DNA of 64,000 nucleotides from a bacterium. GTDB lineage: Bacteria; SZUA-182; DTGQ01. Of this stretch, positions 15,482 through 24,989 are shown piece after piece. Both the position numbers and the translations under genes were made by a program. The notes under the pieces were generated by a model that ran no database searches, was not told the DNA's origin, and saw nothing but the letters and a program-made list of their open reading frames with translations. Each line of letters opens with the position of its first letter. The first letter of the stretch is position 1. The stretch lies in contig JBFLZW010000083.1 of NCBI GenBank assembly GCA_040755755.1, positions 9,791-73,790 of the forward strand. The letters run 5' to 3'.

Positions 15482-16690
15482 ATGCCGCGATCTTTGTTAC
15501 CGCAGGATTACACTGTCAATGGTGGAGTTCTGTTCGAAGATTTTGAAAATTTCGGTGAATGGACCCCAATAGGATCAGGGGGAACCCTCGAGGCAAACCT
15601 GAATCAGCATCGAACCGGCACCCAGTCACTGAAATTGAACGTAACGACAACTGGATCATGGATCATGGCTCGAAAGATTTTTCCCTCAGCAACGGATTTC
15701 CGAAGCGCAAGCAGCAGGATGCATTTCTGGTTTTACTGTCATACCGATCCATCAGTAACCCTGCAGGAAGTCCTGGTTCAGTTTACCTCTACATCTGACC
15801 TCAGCAAAAGTTTCAACTTATCGCTCTGCTCATCAGATTTACATACCGGCTGGAACCACCTTGTTGTCCCACGGGATAGATGGCTTAACGTCAATAATGA
15901 ATCCTGGGCTGCGATCATCAGGATGTATTTCAAACTGGTTGCCAAATCCGGTCAGACAGTCAGCATTTCCGTTGATGAGCTCCGCCATTCTACCGAGCAG
16001 TTACCCCGCTGTGTTATCAGTTTCGATGATGGACACCTCTCAGCCTATACCGAAGGGTACAGCTATATGAATTCAAGAGGAGTGCGGGGAACGATGTATA
16101 TCATACCCGCGATGGTTGGCAGTGAAAATTATATGACCCTCGAGCACCTTGATATCATGAATGCGGCAGGATGGGCTTTAGCTAATCATTCCTATAATCA
16201 CCCTGGAGCTCCTCTCTATCTGACTGGATTATCTCAATCGCAAATAGAGAATGAAATTCAGCAGTGCACTGCCTGGCTTATCAACCACGGGTATTTGCGG
16301 GCAGCTTATCATGTAGCCTATCCCGGAGGAGCATGGAACAGTGATGTTTTTGCTGCTCTCAATGCTACAGGGATGCTGACGGGAAGAACAACATGGGCCA
16401 TACTTCAATATATTCCGGTGGATGATTTTAAACTTTTAAAGAGTAAGTCTCTTGACATCGGGACAACCCTGGCAGCAGCCAAGGATTGGCTCGATAAAGC
16501 GATTACTCAGCAATCGACCGTATTTTTCCATGGTCACGTTCTCACTTCAACGGCTGGACTCAATGCCTGGGCAATTGCTGATTTTCAGGCATTAATTGAT
16601 TATATTGTAGCCCGCAATATATCCTGCCTCACGATTGATGAATGGTATGAGGGACTGACCAATCCACGGTATAGATCATCCGCGCTCTAA
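15482..16690 (+). CDS. Polysaccharide deacetylase (NodB homology) with N-terminal carbohydrate-binding-like domain
   Basis: The 402-residue protein has an N-terminal beta-rich part of about 170 residues (EDFENFGEWTPIGSGGTLEAN, then SISVDELRH), resembling carbohydrate-binding sandwiches. A NodB-type CE4 deacetylase domain follows. Metal and catalytic residues are visible as SFDDGHLSAY (Asp182, Asp183) and ANHSYNH (His236, His240); AYHVAYPGGAW and FFHGH match later motifs. CE4 enzymes remove acetyl groups from amino sugars in extracellular polymers. No signal peptide or membrane segment is present, which is unusual for such an enzyme. It has an excellent ribosome site (AAGGAG) and is in the polymer locus, so acting on the polymer before or during export is the likely role. 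Confidence 0.87.
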   Translation: MPRSLLPQDYTVNGGVLFEDFENFGEWTPIGSGGTLEANLNQHRTGTQSLKLNVTTTGSWIMARKIFPSATDFRSASSRMHFWFYCHTDPSVTLQEVLVQFTSTSDLSKSFNLSLCSSDLHTGWNHLVVPRDRWLNVNNESWAAIIRMYFKLVAKSGQTVSISVDELRHSTEQLPRCVISFDDGHLSAYTEGYSYMNSRGVRGTMYIIPAMVGSENYMTLEHLDIMNAAGWALANHSYNHPGAPLYLTGLSQSQIENEIQQCTAWLINHGYLRAAYHVAYPGGAWNSDVFAALNATGMLTGRTTWAILQYIPVDDFKLLKSKSLDIGTTLAAAKDWLDKAITQQSTVFFHGHVLTSTAGLNAWAIADFQALIDYIVARNISCLTIDEWYEGLTNPRYRSSAL

Positions 16691-16696
16691 TCCAGA

Positions 16697-16762
<66 letters not shown>

Positions 16763-16795
16763 ATAAAAGTATAATACTCACCCGTCGTTAGCATA

Positions 16796-18262
16796 ATGTC
16801 TCTCAGACAATCTGCCATCCTTGGCGTCAAGTGGGAAAGTTTTTCTAAAGCCACGGTTATTGGCATTGAATTCCTTCGGCTGGCTGTTCTTACCCGCATG
16901 TTGAGCCCGGCAGACTTTGGCCTGAAGACCATGATCATGGTTGCCATCGGGTTTGCTCAATCCTTCGAAGACTTGGGTATCAGTAACGCTGTTATCTACC
17001 GCCAGGATGTAACCCATCATCATCTCTCCAGCATTTACTGGCTCAACCTGATAGCCGGAATAGCTCTGTTTATCTTTGTCTGGGCGGCCACGCCACTGCT
17101 GGTCCTGCTGTTCAACGAACCGCGGCTGGCGGTTTTATTACCGTGGGAGGCGCTGGTCTTTATCATTACTCCTCTTGGACGGCAATTCCAGACCTTGATG
17201 CAAAAAGAGTTGCAATTCGATCGCCTGGCCAAGGTCGAACTGGCCTCAGCTATCGTGAGTGCTGTGGTGGCAATTTTCTTAGCCAGATTCGGTTGCGGGG
17301 TATTTTCGCTCATCTGGGGGGAAATATCCCTGGCTGCTTCAAAGGCAGTGCTGTCAGCCTGGCTCTCCTGGAATATCTGGCGGCCAGAGCTTCACTTTCA
17401 GAGGAGTGATTTACAGGGCTATCTCAGCTTTGGCATCTACCAGATGGGAGAGCGGGGCATGGATTACCTTTCGGTTAATGCGGATTATCTGGTGGTCGGA
17501 CGATTCCTGGGGTCTAAGATCCTGGGAACCTACATGCTGGCTTACCGGCTGGTGGCTCTGCCTATTGCCAAAATCAACCCGATTGTAACCAGCGTGGCTT
17601 TCCCGGTCTTTGCCAGGAAGCAGTCGGATAATGCCACCCTGCGCCGTGGATACCTTGAAATGATCAAGTTACTTGCTCTTACTGTCTTCCCGATTCTCAT
17701 CGGCCTCGGGATAGCAGCACCGCTTGTTGTACCGTTGTTTTTCGGTGCGGGCTGGGCAGCGGCAATCCCTCTTGTTCAGATCATGGTTCTCCTCGGAATT
17801 TTGAAGACCATGATGAATCCGTCAATATCAATACTCTGGGCCAAGGGACGAACGGATATCGGATTTCTGTGGTACGCCTCCGTGGCTCTTATCAACGTCA
17901 TGGTATTTTGGTCTGTTGTTCAATACCAGGGGGCTTATGGGGTGGCCTGGAGTCAGGTCATCCTTTATATCGCCTACTTCATATTTTTCGGATCAGTTGT
18001 TTTACGATTCGTCATCGGGCTTACCTGGTCAGAGTATCTCCTGGCCATAGCCTGGCCAGCAATAATGAGCATGATTATGGGAGGAATTGTTCTCGCCGCT
18101 TATGTCTTCCTGGCCAGACTGCCTATTGACAAGCCTTGCTTTTTGCTTGGCCTTACCATAACAGGAGCGATCGCCTACGGGCCGGCAGTAATCATGCTGG
18201 AACGTAAATTTTTACTCGAGATATGGAGTCTTATAATCAAAAAGAAACAGGTTACTGCTTGA
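16796..18262 (+). CDS. Lipid-linked oligosaccharide flippase (Wzx/MOP family)
   Basis: The 488-residue protein has about 12-14 predicted hydrophobic segments, the family's topology. The N-terminal SLRQSAILGVKWESFSKA and the following LTRMLSPADFGLKTMIMVAIGF are typical of polysaccharide_synt/MATE-like flippases. It moves undecaprenyl-linked repeat units to the outer face of the inner membrane. The ribosome site is weak. The next gene's reading frame begins inside its end; 18292 is the supported start of that gene, 29 bases after this stop. With the polymerase (19578) and the Wzz/kinase pair it defines a Wzx/Wzy-dependent pathway. Confidence 0.92.
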   Translation: MSLRQSAILGVKWESFSKATVIGIEFLRLAVLTRMLSPADFGLKTMIMVAIGFAQSFEDLGISNAVIYRQDVTHHHLSSIYWLNLIAGIALFIFVWAATPLLVLLFNEPRLAVLLPWEALVFIITPLGRQFQTLMQKELQFDRLAKVELASAIVSAVVAIFLARFGCGVFSLIWGEISLAASKAVLSAWLSWNIWRPELHFQRSDLQGYLSFGIYQMGERGMDYLSVNADYLVVGRFLGSKILGTYMLAYRLVALPIAKINPIVTSVAFPVFARKQSDNATLRRGYLEMIKLLALTVFPILIGLGIAAPLVVPLFFGAGWAAAIPLVQIMVLLGILKTMMNPSISILWAKGRTDIGFLWYASVALINVMVFWSVVQYQGAYGVAWSQVILYIAYFIFFGSVVLRFVIGLTWSEYLLAIAWPAIMSMIMGGIVLAAYVFLARLPIDKPCFLLGLTITGAIAYGPAVIMLERKFLLEIWSLIIKKKQVTA

Positions 18263-18291
18263 CGGGTTATGAATCAAGGGAGTACGACACT

Positions 18292-19545
18292 ATGAACATC
18301 CTGATCATTGAGGCTTATACCGATGCTAACGTTGGATCTTCGGCCCTGGTAGAAAATTCCATCAGGATCTGTCAGATGAGGTTTCCCGGCAGCAAGATTC
18401 AGGTTATGGCCCATCATCCCCAATCCCTGGAGAATATGCATGGCTGTAAGGCTGTTCAAGATGTCTATGATTACCCCTTGCTTCAACCCAGAGGGAAGCA
18501 GGTAATCTGGCTTATCAGGCAGTTAATCTGTATGGCTTTGGCCTGGAAGATGGCAAAAAAACGGGAATGTACATTGAGGGTTCCCGGTAAAATTCCCCAG
18601 TGGAACCTGGAAAGCTTTTTCTGGGCTGACCTGATTATCAGTATTGGTGCTGAAAGATTAAATGACAAGTTTTATAAGGGCATTCCCTTTTCCGTGTTTA
18701 CCTATCTGCTGTGCAAGCGCATGGGTAAAAGGGTGGTGCTGTTCCCTCAGACCATCGGGCCATTTTTTTTCATCTGGTCCAGGATAATCATAATCAAGGC
18801 TCTTCGGGCGGTGGACCAGATTTATGTGCGCGATGAAGAGTCCTATCGAATTGTGACCGGACAGCTCGGTATTGACTCAGCTAAAGTGATCCGTTCACCG
18901 GATATGGCGATACTCCAGACACCGATTCAACCGGCCAGGGCAAGAAAATTAATAAGCCTGAAGTCTGAGGAGAAAGTGGTAGGCATCTCGGCCCTTCGCT
19001 GGAACTATTTCAAAAACAAGGCAGAAACTCCTTATGCCAGTTATCAATCGTATCGGCGGGAAATGGCTCACCTCGCGGATGAGCTGATTGACAGATACCG
19101 GATCAGGATCATATTTTTCCCCACCAACTTTCAAGTTCACGGCTGCCGGGAGGATGACGTCAAGACTGCCGAAGAGATCTATCATCTGATGCTCCATAAA
19201 GAAAGGGCCATGATTATCCGCAGGCTTCCCTCACCGGCCGAACTCCAGGGAATGCTGGGATGCTGTGAAATAAATATTACCACCCGGATGCATGCCTGCA
19301 TTCTTTCCACCTGTGCCTATGTACCGACTATTTCCGTAAATTACCTCTTTAAGATCAAAGAGTATATGGAATCGCTGGGCTTGGGTGCTTTCTCCATCGA
19401 TATTGAGGACTTTCACGCAGAGGCAGTGCTCCCTCTGTTTGATCGGTTATGGGGAGAGAGGGAGTCCTGGCGGCGGCACCTTACGGCTGCTGTAGCCCAT
19501 AAGCGCAGCCTGCTGATGCAGGCGATGGAAGCTCTCGAAGCCTGA
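18292..19545 (+). CDS. Polysaccharide pyruvyl transferase family protein
   Basis: The 417-residue protein has the PS_pyruv_trans pattern: TDANVGSSALVENSI near the N-terminus, ISIGAERLNDKFYKG, LFPQTIGPFF, YVRDEESYRIV and TTRMHACILS near the C-terminus. These enzymes add a ketal-linked pyruvate to a sugar, giving the polymer negative charges. The start ATG at 18292 has AAGGGAG upstream. An in-frame ATG at 18223 lies inside the flippase gene. The gene is in the centre of the polymer locus, next to polymerase and flippase, supporting decoration of the repeat unit. The donor would be phosphoenolpyruvate. Confidence 0.85.
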   Translation: MNILIIEAYTDANVGSSALVENSIRICQMRFPGSKIQVMAHHPQSLENMHGCKAVQDVYDYPLLQPRGKQVIWLIRQLICMALAWKMAKKRECTLRVPGKIPQWNLESFFWADLIISIGAERLNDKFYKGIPFSVFTYLLCKRMGKRVVLFPQTIGPFFFIWSRIIIIKALRAVDQIYVRDEESYRIVTGQLGIDSAKVIRSPDMAILQTPIQPARARKLISLKSEEKVVGISALRWNYFKNKAETPYASYQSYRREMAHLADELIDRYRIRIIFFPTNFQVHGCREDDVKTAEEIYHLMLHKERAMIIRRLPSPAELQGMLGCCEINITTRMHACILSTCAYVPTISVNYLFKIKEYMESLGLGAFSIDIEDFHAEAVLPLFDRLWGERESWRRHLTAAVAHKRSLLMQAMEALEA

Positions 19546-19577
19546 GACAACTTCACAGGATGCGGAAAGCTTGAGTC

Positions 19578-20963
19578 GTGTCAATCAATATAGTTAGCCT
19601 TACTTTCCTCCTGAACGCTCTCCTGATCGGCTTTATTGGACTCATTCTCCTGGTAAAATACTGGGAATGGCTTCCGGTAATCCTCTTACCCCTCATATGG
19701 TATCTGCCGGGTTTGACCACTCCGGGGGGACTGCTGGAACGCGTTCGAATTGTCCGATGGTTCATTGTCCTGGTTATTCCTTTCCTGGTATTGATCCAGG
19801 CAGGTAAAAATATCGTGTCAAGGAAGCCCCTGAGGGTGCCGGTAATTAAAGAGCCCTTGCTTGCACTGATAGTACTCGCAGTATTGTCTGCATTGATAAA
19901 CGCCAGCGGCTTTCTGAATCTGATGGCATATTTTACGACGTGCCTGCCATATCCTCTGCTCTTCATCATCTTAGTGAATATGAGTCTATCAGATACTATT
20001 GTTATCTGGTTTACGGGAATCTTTCTTTTCCTTGCATTTATCCAGGTCCCCGAAATTATTTCACGATATCTGATTTTTGGTATTATTGGGGACAGGATTT
20101 CTCTGACCCTTGGCATCTATGGCCATTATAATATAGGTATCTTTTCCATTTATGCAGTGGCATTGATCGTTGCCCACGCTCTTACTACCAGAATCAGAGT
20201 CTTCCATCTCATCGCCTGCATGCTCCTCCTGATTTGTTCCCTTATCGGTGAAATCAAGGCAATGGTTATCATGGTGCCGGTAATAATCACTGCCGTAGTC
20301 CTGGCACATTTGTACAAGCAGTCTTCCCAGGGCAGTGACATCGGTGGACATGTGAGTAAATTGCTGATTGGTATTCTTGTCATCCTTCTTATACTTCCTG
20401 TCTACCAGAACTGGGGAAAGGTTCAAAAAGGCAATCAGGATACCTTAACGGTCTTCTATCACCATGCATTACAACTTACTTCAGGAAATCAGTCATTAAC
20501 AAGAAAAGATATCTACAAAGTTAACAGAATCGGCATCCTGGTGCAGGTTTGGGATGTGGTAAAGCATAGGTTGCTGAATTTAATGTTCGGATTCGGACCC
20601 GGCAGCAGCCTGGGAGGGCAGTTTTTCAACTCCCCGGGCAGGTTTCTTTCTCTCCTGAAGCTGCCGAAATGGATGGTGCTGCCTCAAATTCCTTCAACCG
20701 TGGGGGATATCGGTATCATCGGTCTATTGATTCACTTGTGGATTTTTGTCCGCCTTTTTCAATCCCTGCTCGCAGCTCATCTGAAAGCCGAGAGCGTGCT
20801 CCATAAGACACTGTTTGCCGCTTTATTTGGAATCTGGGTATTTTATGCAGTACTCGGGCCTCTCTATAATATCGTGTGGAGGAGTGATATCGCCTCATAT
20901 ATTTTCTATTTTTACATGGCTGTCGCCTGCACCCGAGCAAGCCAAAATACTCCCCTGCCATGA
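19578..20963 (+). CDS. Polysaccharide polymerase-like membrane protein (Wzy/O-antigen ligase fold)
   Basis: This is an integral membrane protein of 461 residues with about 10-12 hydrophobic segments and a large hydrophilic loop (about residues 290-370, SSQGSD to LLKLPKWMV). The fold is that of Wzy/O-antigen ligase proteins, which are poorly conserved in sequence. It starts with GTG. Residue-level catalytic signatures are not clear, so the call rests on topology and position between the pyruvyl transferase and glycosyltransferase genes. It would join repeat units at the periplasmic face. Its stop overlaps the next gene by four bases. Confidence 0.75.
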   Translation: MSINIVSLTFLLNALLIGFIGLILLVKYWEWLPVILLPLIWYLPGLTTPGGLLERVRIVRWFIVLVIPFLVLIQAGKNIVSRKPLRVPVIKEPLLALIVLAVLSALINASGFLNLMAYFTTCLPYPLLFIILVNMSLSDTIVIWFTGIFLFLAFIQVPEIISRYLIFGIIGDRISLTLGIYGHYNIGIFSIYAVALIVAHALTTRIRVFHLIACMLLLICSLIGEIKAMVIMVPVIITAVVLAHLYKQSSQGSDIGGHVSKLLIGILVILLILPVYQNWGKVQKGNQDTLTVFYHHALQLTSGNQSLTRKDIYKVNRIGILVQVWDVVKHRLLNLMFGFGPGSSLGGQFFNSPGRFLSLLKLPKWMVLPQIPSTVGDIGIIGLLIHLWIFVRLFQSLLAAHLKAESVLHKTLFAALFGIWVFYAVLGPLYNIVWRSDIASYIFYFYMAVACTRASQNTPLP

Positions 20964-22207
20964 AGATACTTTTTGCCAATACAAGGCACTTTTCGGGTGG
21001 AGGGGACAGCACTTACACCTTCAATCTGGCACAGTTATTAAGGGAGAGAGGGCATGAGGTGGCTTTCTTCGCCATGCAGGACCCCAGGAATGTTGCGGAT
21101 ATCAATAGTGACCTTTTTGTCAGTTACATCGACTTCAAGGAGCTTAACCGGAAAAAGAATCTGTACAATGGCCTCAGAACATTAGGCCGTGTCATTTACT
21201 CCCGTGAGGCACGAAAGAATTTCAGCCGAATTCTTGATCGCGTCCAGCCAGACGTGGTGCATGTACAAAATATCCATGCCCATATTACTCCATCGATTAT
21301 TTTTGAAGCCGGACAGCGGAAAATACCGGTGGTTTGGACCCTGCATGACTACAAAATGATTTGTCCAAATACCCATTTTCGGATAGATGCTACCAATGAG
21401 ATATGTGAAGCCTGCGGGAAGAGTGCATTTTTTCATGCTGTGGTGAAAAGGTGTAAAAAGAGATCTTTTTTGGCCAGCAGCATGGCGGCCATTGAGGCTT
21501 ATATTCATCGGCTCATGAGAGTGCAAGCGAAAGTGGATTACTTTCTCTCACCGAGTGCCTTTCTCCGAAATAAACTCATCGATCGGGGGATATCTCAGAG
21601 GAAAGTGAAGCATCTTCCCCTGTTCATACCGGATACGTCCTTTCATCATAATAAGGAAAAGGATGAAGGATACATCCTTTTCCTCGGAAGGCTCACTCCG
21701 CTCAAGGGGATATATCCTCTCCTGGCGGCATGCCAAAAAGCTCCGCAAGCGCATCTTGTTATAGCAGGCATGGTTGAGGAACCACTCGCGAGCCAGTTGC
21801 CGAAGCTGCTCTCCCCGAACGCTGAATACGTGGGTATGAAACAGGGAGAAGATCTGCATCGCCTGCTTGCCGGAGCACGGGCCGTAATTCTTCCTTCCCT
21901 GTGGTACGAGAACCAGCCGTTCAGTATTACCGAAGCCTTCGCAGCCGGGAAACCGGTCATTGCCTCGGACCTGGGAGGAATGACCGAACTGGTTAACAAC
22001 AGCCAGGGCGGTATCCTGGTTTCTCCAGGTGATGTAGATGATTTGGCAGAAGCCATGCGATGGATCACTGCACATCCGAAAGAGGCACGTCAGATGGGGA
22101 AGAAGGCTCAGGAATATGCCTGTAATACTCATTCTTCAGACATACATTATCGGAAATTACTGCAAATCTATCAACAGACCATAGAAGAAAAGTATTCCAC
22201 TGCTTAA
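20960..22207 (+). CDS. Glycosyltransferase family 4
   Basis: The 415-residue protein has two Rossmann halves of the GT-B fold. The N-terminal half has TRHFSGGGDSTYTFNLA and VHVQNIHAHITPSI. The C-terminal half has ILFLGRLTPLKGIYPLL and SLWYENQPFSITEAFAAGKPVIASDLGGMTEL, the EX7E donor site. CEACGKSAFFHAVVKRC looks like a small metal-binding insert often seen in this subfamily. It transfers an activated sugar to the growing undecaprenyl-linked unit. Start is the ATGA overlap with the polymerase. Donor and acceptor are not readable from the sequence. Confidence 0.92.
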   Translation: MKILFANTRHFSGGGDSTYTFNLAQLLRERGHEVAFFAMQDPRNVADINSDLFVSYIDFKELNRKKNLYNGLRTLGRVIYSREARKNFSRILDRVQPDVVHVQNIHAHITPSIIFEAGQRKIPVVWTLHDYKMICPNTHFRIDATNEICEACGKSAFFHAVVKRCKKRSFLASSMAAIEAYIHRLMRVQAKVDYFLSPSAFLRNKLIDRGISQRKVKHLPLFIPDTSFHHNKEKDEGYILFLGRLTPLKGIYPLLAACQKAPQAHLVIAGMVEEPLASQLPKLLSPNAEYVGMKQGEDLHRLLAGARAVILPSLWYENQPFSITEAFAAGKPVIASDLGGMTELVNNSQGGILVSPGDVDDLAEAMRWITAHPKEARQMGKKAQEYACNTHSSDIHYRKLLQIYQQTIEEKYSTA

Positions 22208-22255
22208 GGATTACTCATTGTTGGTAATGAGTTATTGAGAGATAGGAGGGAGTTC

Positions 22256-22828
22256 ATGTCTTCAGTAAGTTCACAGATAATTGGAATTAATGCAGGAGCA
22301 TCAGAGGACATTGGTGCAAAAGCCGATGCCGCGGTAATTGACCCGACCGCAGCAGCAAGTATTATAGCGGCTCTCAAGGGATTGCTCAAACAGTTGCAGG
22401 GAACCGGCTCAGGCTATGCGCCGGTATCTTTATCTACCCAGCTTTCATCGGAATATGACACCATCGATGTTAGTCGTATGAGTAAAGGTGGAGTAGTTGT
22501 CGCTCATAATAGTATTACAGCTACAGCCACGAGCAGCGAGATTGATTGCCGCAGATTCAATACGGTCTCGGTGGAATGCTCGATAACTAACGTTTCTTCC
22601 GGCAACTGGCTTGTCGAAATCCTGGGTGATGCCATGTCTGGCGGGACCTTCGGGCTCTGTTATGCTCCCAGGGATGATGGCACATTTACTCAGATGAAAA
22701 CTCCTGTGCTCACTGCGAATGGCAATTATACATACTATTTTCGTGGCATCCCTAATTATATAAAGATCAAGGCTACCAGAACCACTGATGGGACTCTCAC
22801 CTGCAAGGTGACTCTCATGAATCTGTAA
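22256..22828 (+). CDS. Phage structural-like beta protein of unknown function
   Basis: The protein (190 residues) begins with a short Ala/Gly-rich helix segment, SEDIGAKADAAVIDPTAAAS, continuing IIAALKGLLKQLQGTG, and then a beta-rich region of about 130 residues. The N-terminal pattern is reminiscent of small proteins found in phage structural modules, but I cannot name a family. No signal peptide or metal site is seen. Start ATG 22256 has GGAGGGAG upstream; an earlier TTG frame start is less likely. It sits alone between a glycosyltransferase and a radical SAM gene in the polymer locus. Presence in a carbohydrate cluster suggests either a hitchhiker or a surface-associated protein. Confidence 0.6.
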   Translation: MSSVSSQIIGINAGASEDIGAKADAAVIDPTAAASIIAALKGLLKQLQGTGSGYAPVSLSTQLSSEYDTIDVSRMSKGGVVVAHNSITATATSSEIDCRRFNTVSVECSITNVSSGNWLVEILGDAMSGGTFGLCYAPRDDGTFTQMKTPVLTANGNYTYYFRGIPNYIKIKATRTTDGTLTCKVTLMNL

Positions 22829-22866
22829 TCTTACCATGCACTCATAAGAAGAGGTGATGAAAGGAA

Positions 22867-23862
22867 ATGGAATGCGCCGTTATCACGACCTACCGGTGTA
22901 ATGCCCGCTGCCAGATGTGTGACACCTGGCAAAACCCCACTTCGAGGAGCGAAGAGTTTGACCCGGCTATTTTGGAAAAGATCCCTCGCGGGATGGTCCG
23001 CCTCAATATTACCGGTGGGGAGCCGATGCTGAGAGATGATATTCTGGACATTGCACGCATTCTCGATAAAAAGACAGGTCGATTGGAGATCAGCACCAAT
23101 GGCTATTTCACAGACCGTATCGTAAAAGTATGTGAGCAGTTCCCCAATATCACCATTCGGGTAAGCGTAGAGGGTTTGCCAAAATTGAACGATGAGCTGC
23201 GGGGAATCAAGAATGGTTTTGATCATGCCTTACGAACCATCCTGCGTTTAAAAGCCCTGGGGATACGGGACATCGGCTTTGGGGTGGTGATATCTGACCG
23301 CAATTGCTCCGACCTTCTGGAGCTGTATAACCTTTGCTCCAGTATGGGAATAGAGTTTGGTAATGCAACGATGCACAACTCCTTCTACTTTCACAAGTTT
23401 GATAATAAAATTCAGGATGTTGACACCGTAGTGGCCCAGATGCATCACTTCATCCGTGCGCTTCTCTTAAGTCGCAGGAGCAGCCTGCGCATGCGGATAA
23501 AGGACTGGGCACGTGCCTATCTGAATCTCGGGACATTGAGGTATATTGAAGGCAAAGCCAGGACCCTGTCGTGCGGAGCAGCTACGGATACTTTTTTCAT
23601 AGACCCCTGGGGTATGATTATCGCCTGCAATGGTTCGGCTGAGCCGTGGATCATGGGTGATTTGAAAAAGCAATCATTCGACGAGATATGGCACAGCCCG
23701 CAGGCGGAAGAGGTACGACGGAGGGTACAGGAGTGCCAGCGCAACTGCTGGATGACAGGCACGGCAGTGCCAGCCATGCGAAGGAATATCTGGGTGCCGC
23801 TTGTGTGGATGCTTCAGAGCAAGGCGCGCCTTGCCCTGGGTAAAGAGGTGATATTTCAATGA
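22867..23862 (+). CDS. Radical SAM/SPASM-like protein
   Basis: The 331-residue protein opens with the radical SAM site Cys11-x3-Cys15-x2-Cys18 (YRCNARCQMC). ITGGEPMLRDD and STNGYFTDRIV follow, and a C-terminal SPASM-like region (SCGAATDTFFIDPWGMIIAC and CQRNCW) binds extra clusters. SPASM enzymes modify peptides or other small substrates; here no peptide gene is adjacent, and sugar-related chemistry is possible. The N-terminus is very short before the cluster motif. AAGAGGTGATGAAAGGAAATGG provides a ribosome site. Four-base overlap with the next glycosyltransferase shows operon membership. Substrate unknown. Confidence 0.85.
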   Translation: MECAVITTYRCNARCQMCDTWQNPTSRSEEFDPAILEKIPRGMVRLNITGGEPMLRDDILDIARILDKKTGRLEISTNGYFTDRIVKVCEQFPNITIRVSVEGLPKLNDELRGIKNGFDHALRTILRLKALGIRDIGFGVVISDRNCSDLLELYNLCSSMGIEFGNATMHNSFYFHKFDNKIQDVDTVVAQMHHFIRALLLSRRSSLRMRIKDWARAYLNLGTLRYIEGKARTLSCGAATDTFFIDPWGMIIACNGSAEPWIMGDLKKQSFDEIWHSPQAEEVRRRVQECQRNCWMTGTAVPAMRRNIWVPLVWMLQSKARLALGKEVIFQ

Positions 23863-24989
23863 TCAAAATCGCTTTCATGGGGATCAAGGGTTTACCCTCC
23901 CGCGGTGGAGCGGAGCGGGTAGTCGAGCCCATCGTTCATGAGCTTGCAGGCAGGCAGAAGCTGACCGTCTACTGCAATATCCGGTATACTCCCCAGGGCA
24001 CAAATATAGATGGAGTGAGGTTGATCCGTATTCCGACCCTGCCGGGAAAATACCTTCAGCCGGTGTCTTTTTTCATCCTTTCCGCCCTCCATGCCGTATT
24101 CAAGGGAGATTATGACCTGATTCATCTGCACAACGTTGAGGCCTGCTTCATTTTGCCATTACTGCGGATCAGATACCGGGTGATAGCCACTTCCCATGGC
24201 AGCCCCATTCGGGCTGCCAGGAGCAAATGGGGCCCTTTGGCCCGCACTCTGATGGGATTAACGGAGTATCCATATCTCCTCCTGCCCAATTGTGCTACCA
24301 GTGTCTCTCAGAGTGATGCCGAGTATTTTAAGCAACTCTACCGGCGAGAGGTATTCTATCTGCCGAACGGAATACAGCAACACCCGGTAAATCCGGAGAT
24401 AGCCCGGCAAACCCTGGATGAGATGGGCTTAAGAGCCGGAGAATATATTCTCTTTGCTGCGGGCCGCATCGATCCTACCAAGGGGTGTCATCTGGTTCTC
24501 GATGCCTTTTACCAACTCAATCTGAATATAAGACTCGTTATTGTGGGTGATTTATCCCAGGTACCGCACTACAGCCAAAACCTTCAGCAGAAGGCCGATG
24601 GCCGAACAGTGTTTATCCCGCACATCGCCGAAAAGGAAAAGCTGTTTGGCATTGTCCGGCACTGCCGCCTGTTTGTCTTCCCCTCGCTTGTCGAGGCCAT
24701 GTCAATGATGTTGTTGGAAGTGGCAGCTCTGGGAGTTCCCTTGATCTGTAGTGATATTCCTGAAAATAAAGATGTTCTCGATAAACATGCCCTCTATTTT
24801 CGATCCGGGAACACTCAGGATCTTGCCCAAAAGATGCGGTGGGCACTGGAGCATCCGGATGCCATGCTGAGCTTGGCTGCCAGAGCTCAAACGAGGGTCA
24901 AGAGCGTATATTCCCGGGAAAGAATGGTCGAGGAGTATGAATCATTGTACCTGAAAATTGCCAACTTGAATCCTTTGGAGATGGAATGA
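23859..24989 (+). CDS. Glycosyltransferase family 4
   Basis: A GT-B glycosyltransferase of 376 residues, it has GIKGLPSRGGAERVVEPIV at the N-terminus (nucleotide-sugar side loop), IATSHGSPIRA, and ILFAAGRIDPTKGCHLVLDAF. The SLVEAMSMMLLEVAALGVPLI acceptor/donor loop carries the EX7E pair. It is the second glycosyltransferase of the locus. With the initiating transferase (26004) the two suggest a short repeat unit of about three sugars, unless more transferases lie elsewhere. It starts by ATGA overlap with the radical SAM gene and overlaps the acyltransferase in the same way. Confidence 0.92.
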   Translation: MIKIAFMGIKGLPSRGGAERVVEPIVHELAGRQKLTVYCNIRYTPQGTNIDGVRLIRIPTLPGKYLQPVSFFILSALHAVFKGDYDLIHLHNVEACFILPLLRIRYRVIATSHGSPIRAARSKWGPLARTLMGLTEYPYLLLPNCATSVSQSDAEYFKQLYRREVFYLPNGIQQHPVNPEIARQTLDEMGLRAGEYILFAAGRIDPTKGCHLVLDAFYQLNLNIRLVIVGDLSQVPHYSQNLQQKADGRTVFIPHIAEKEKLFGIVRHCRLFVFPSLVEAMSMMLLEVAALGVPLICSDIPENKDVLDKHALYFRSGNTQDLAQKMRWALEHPDAMLSLAARAQTRVKSVYSRERMVEEYESLYLKIANLNPLEME

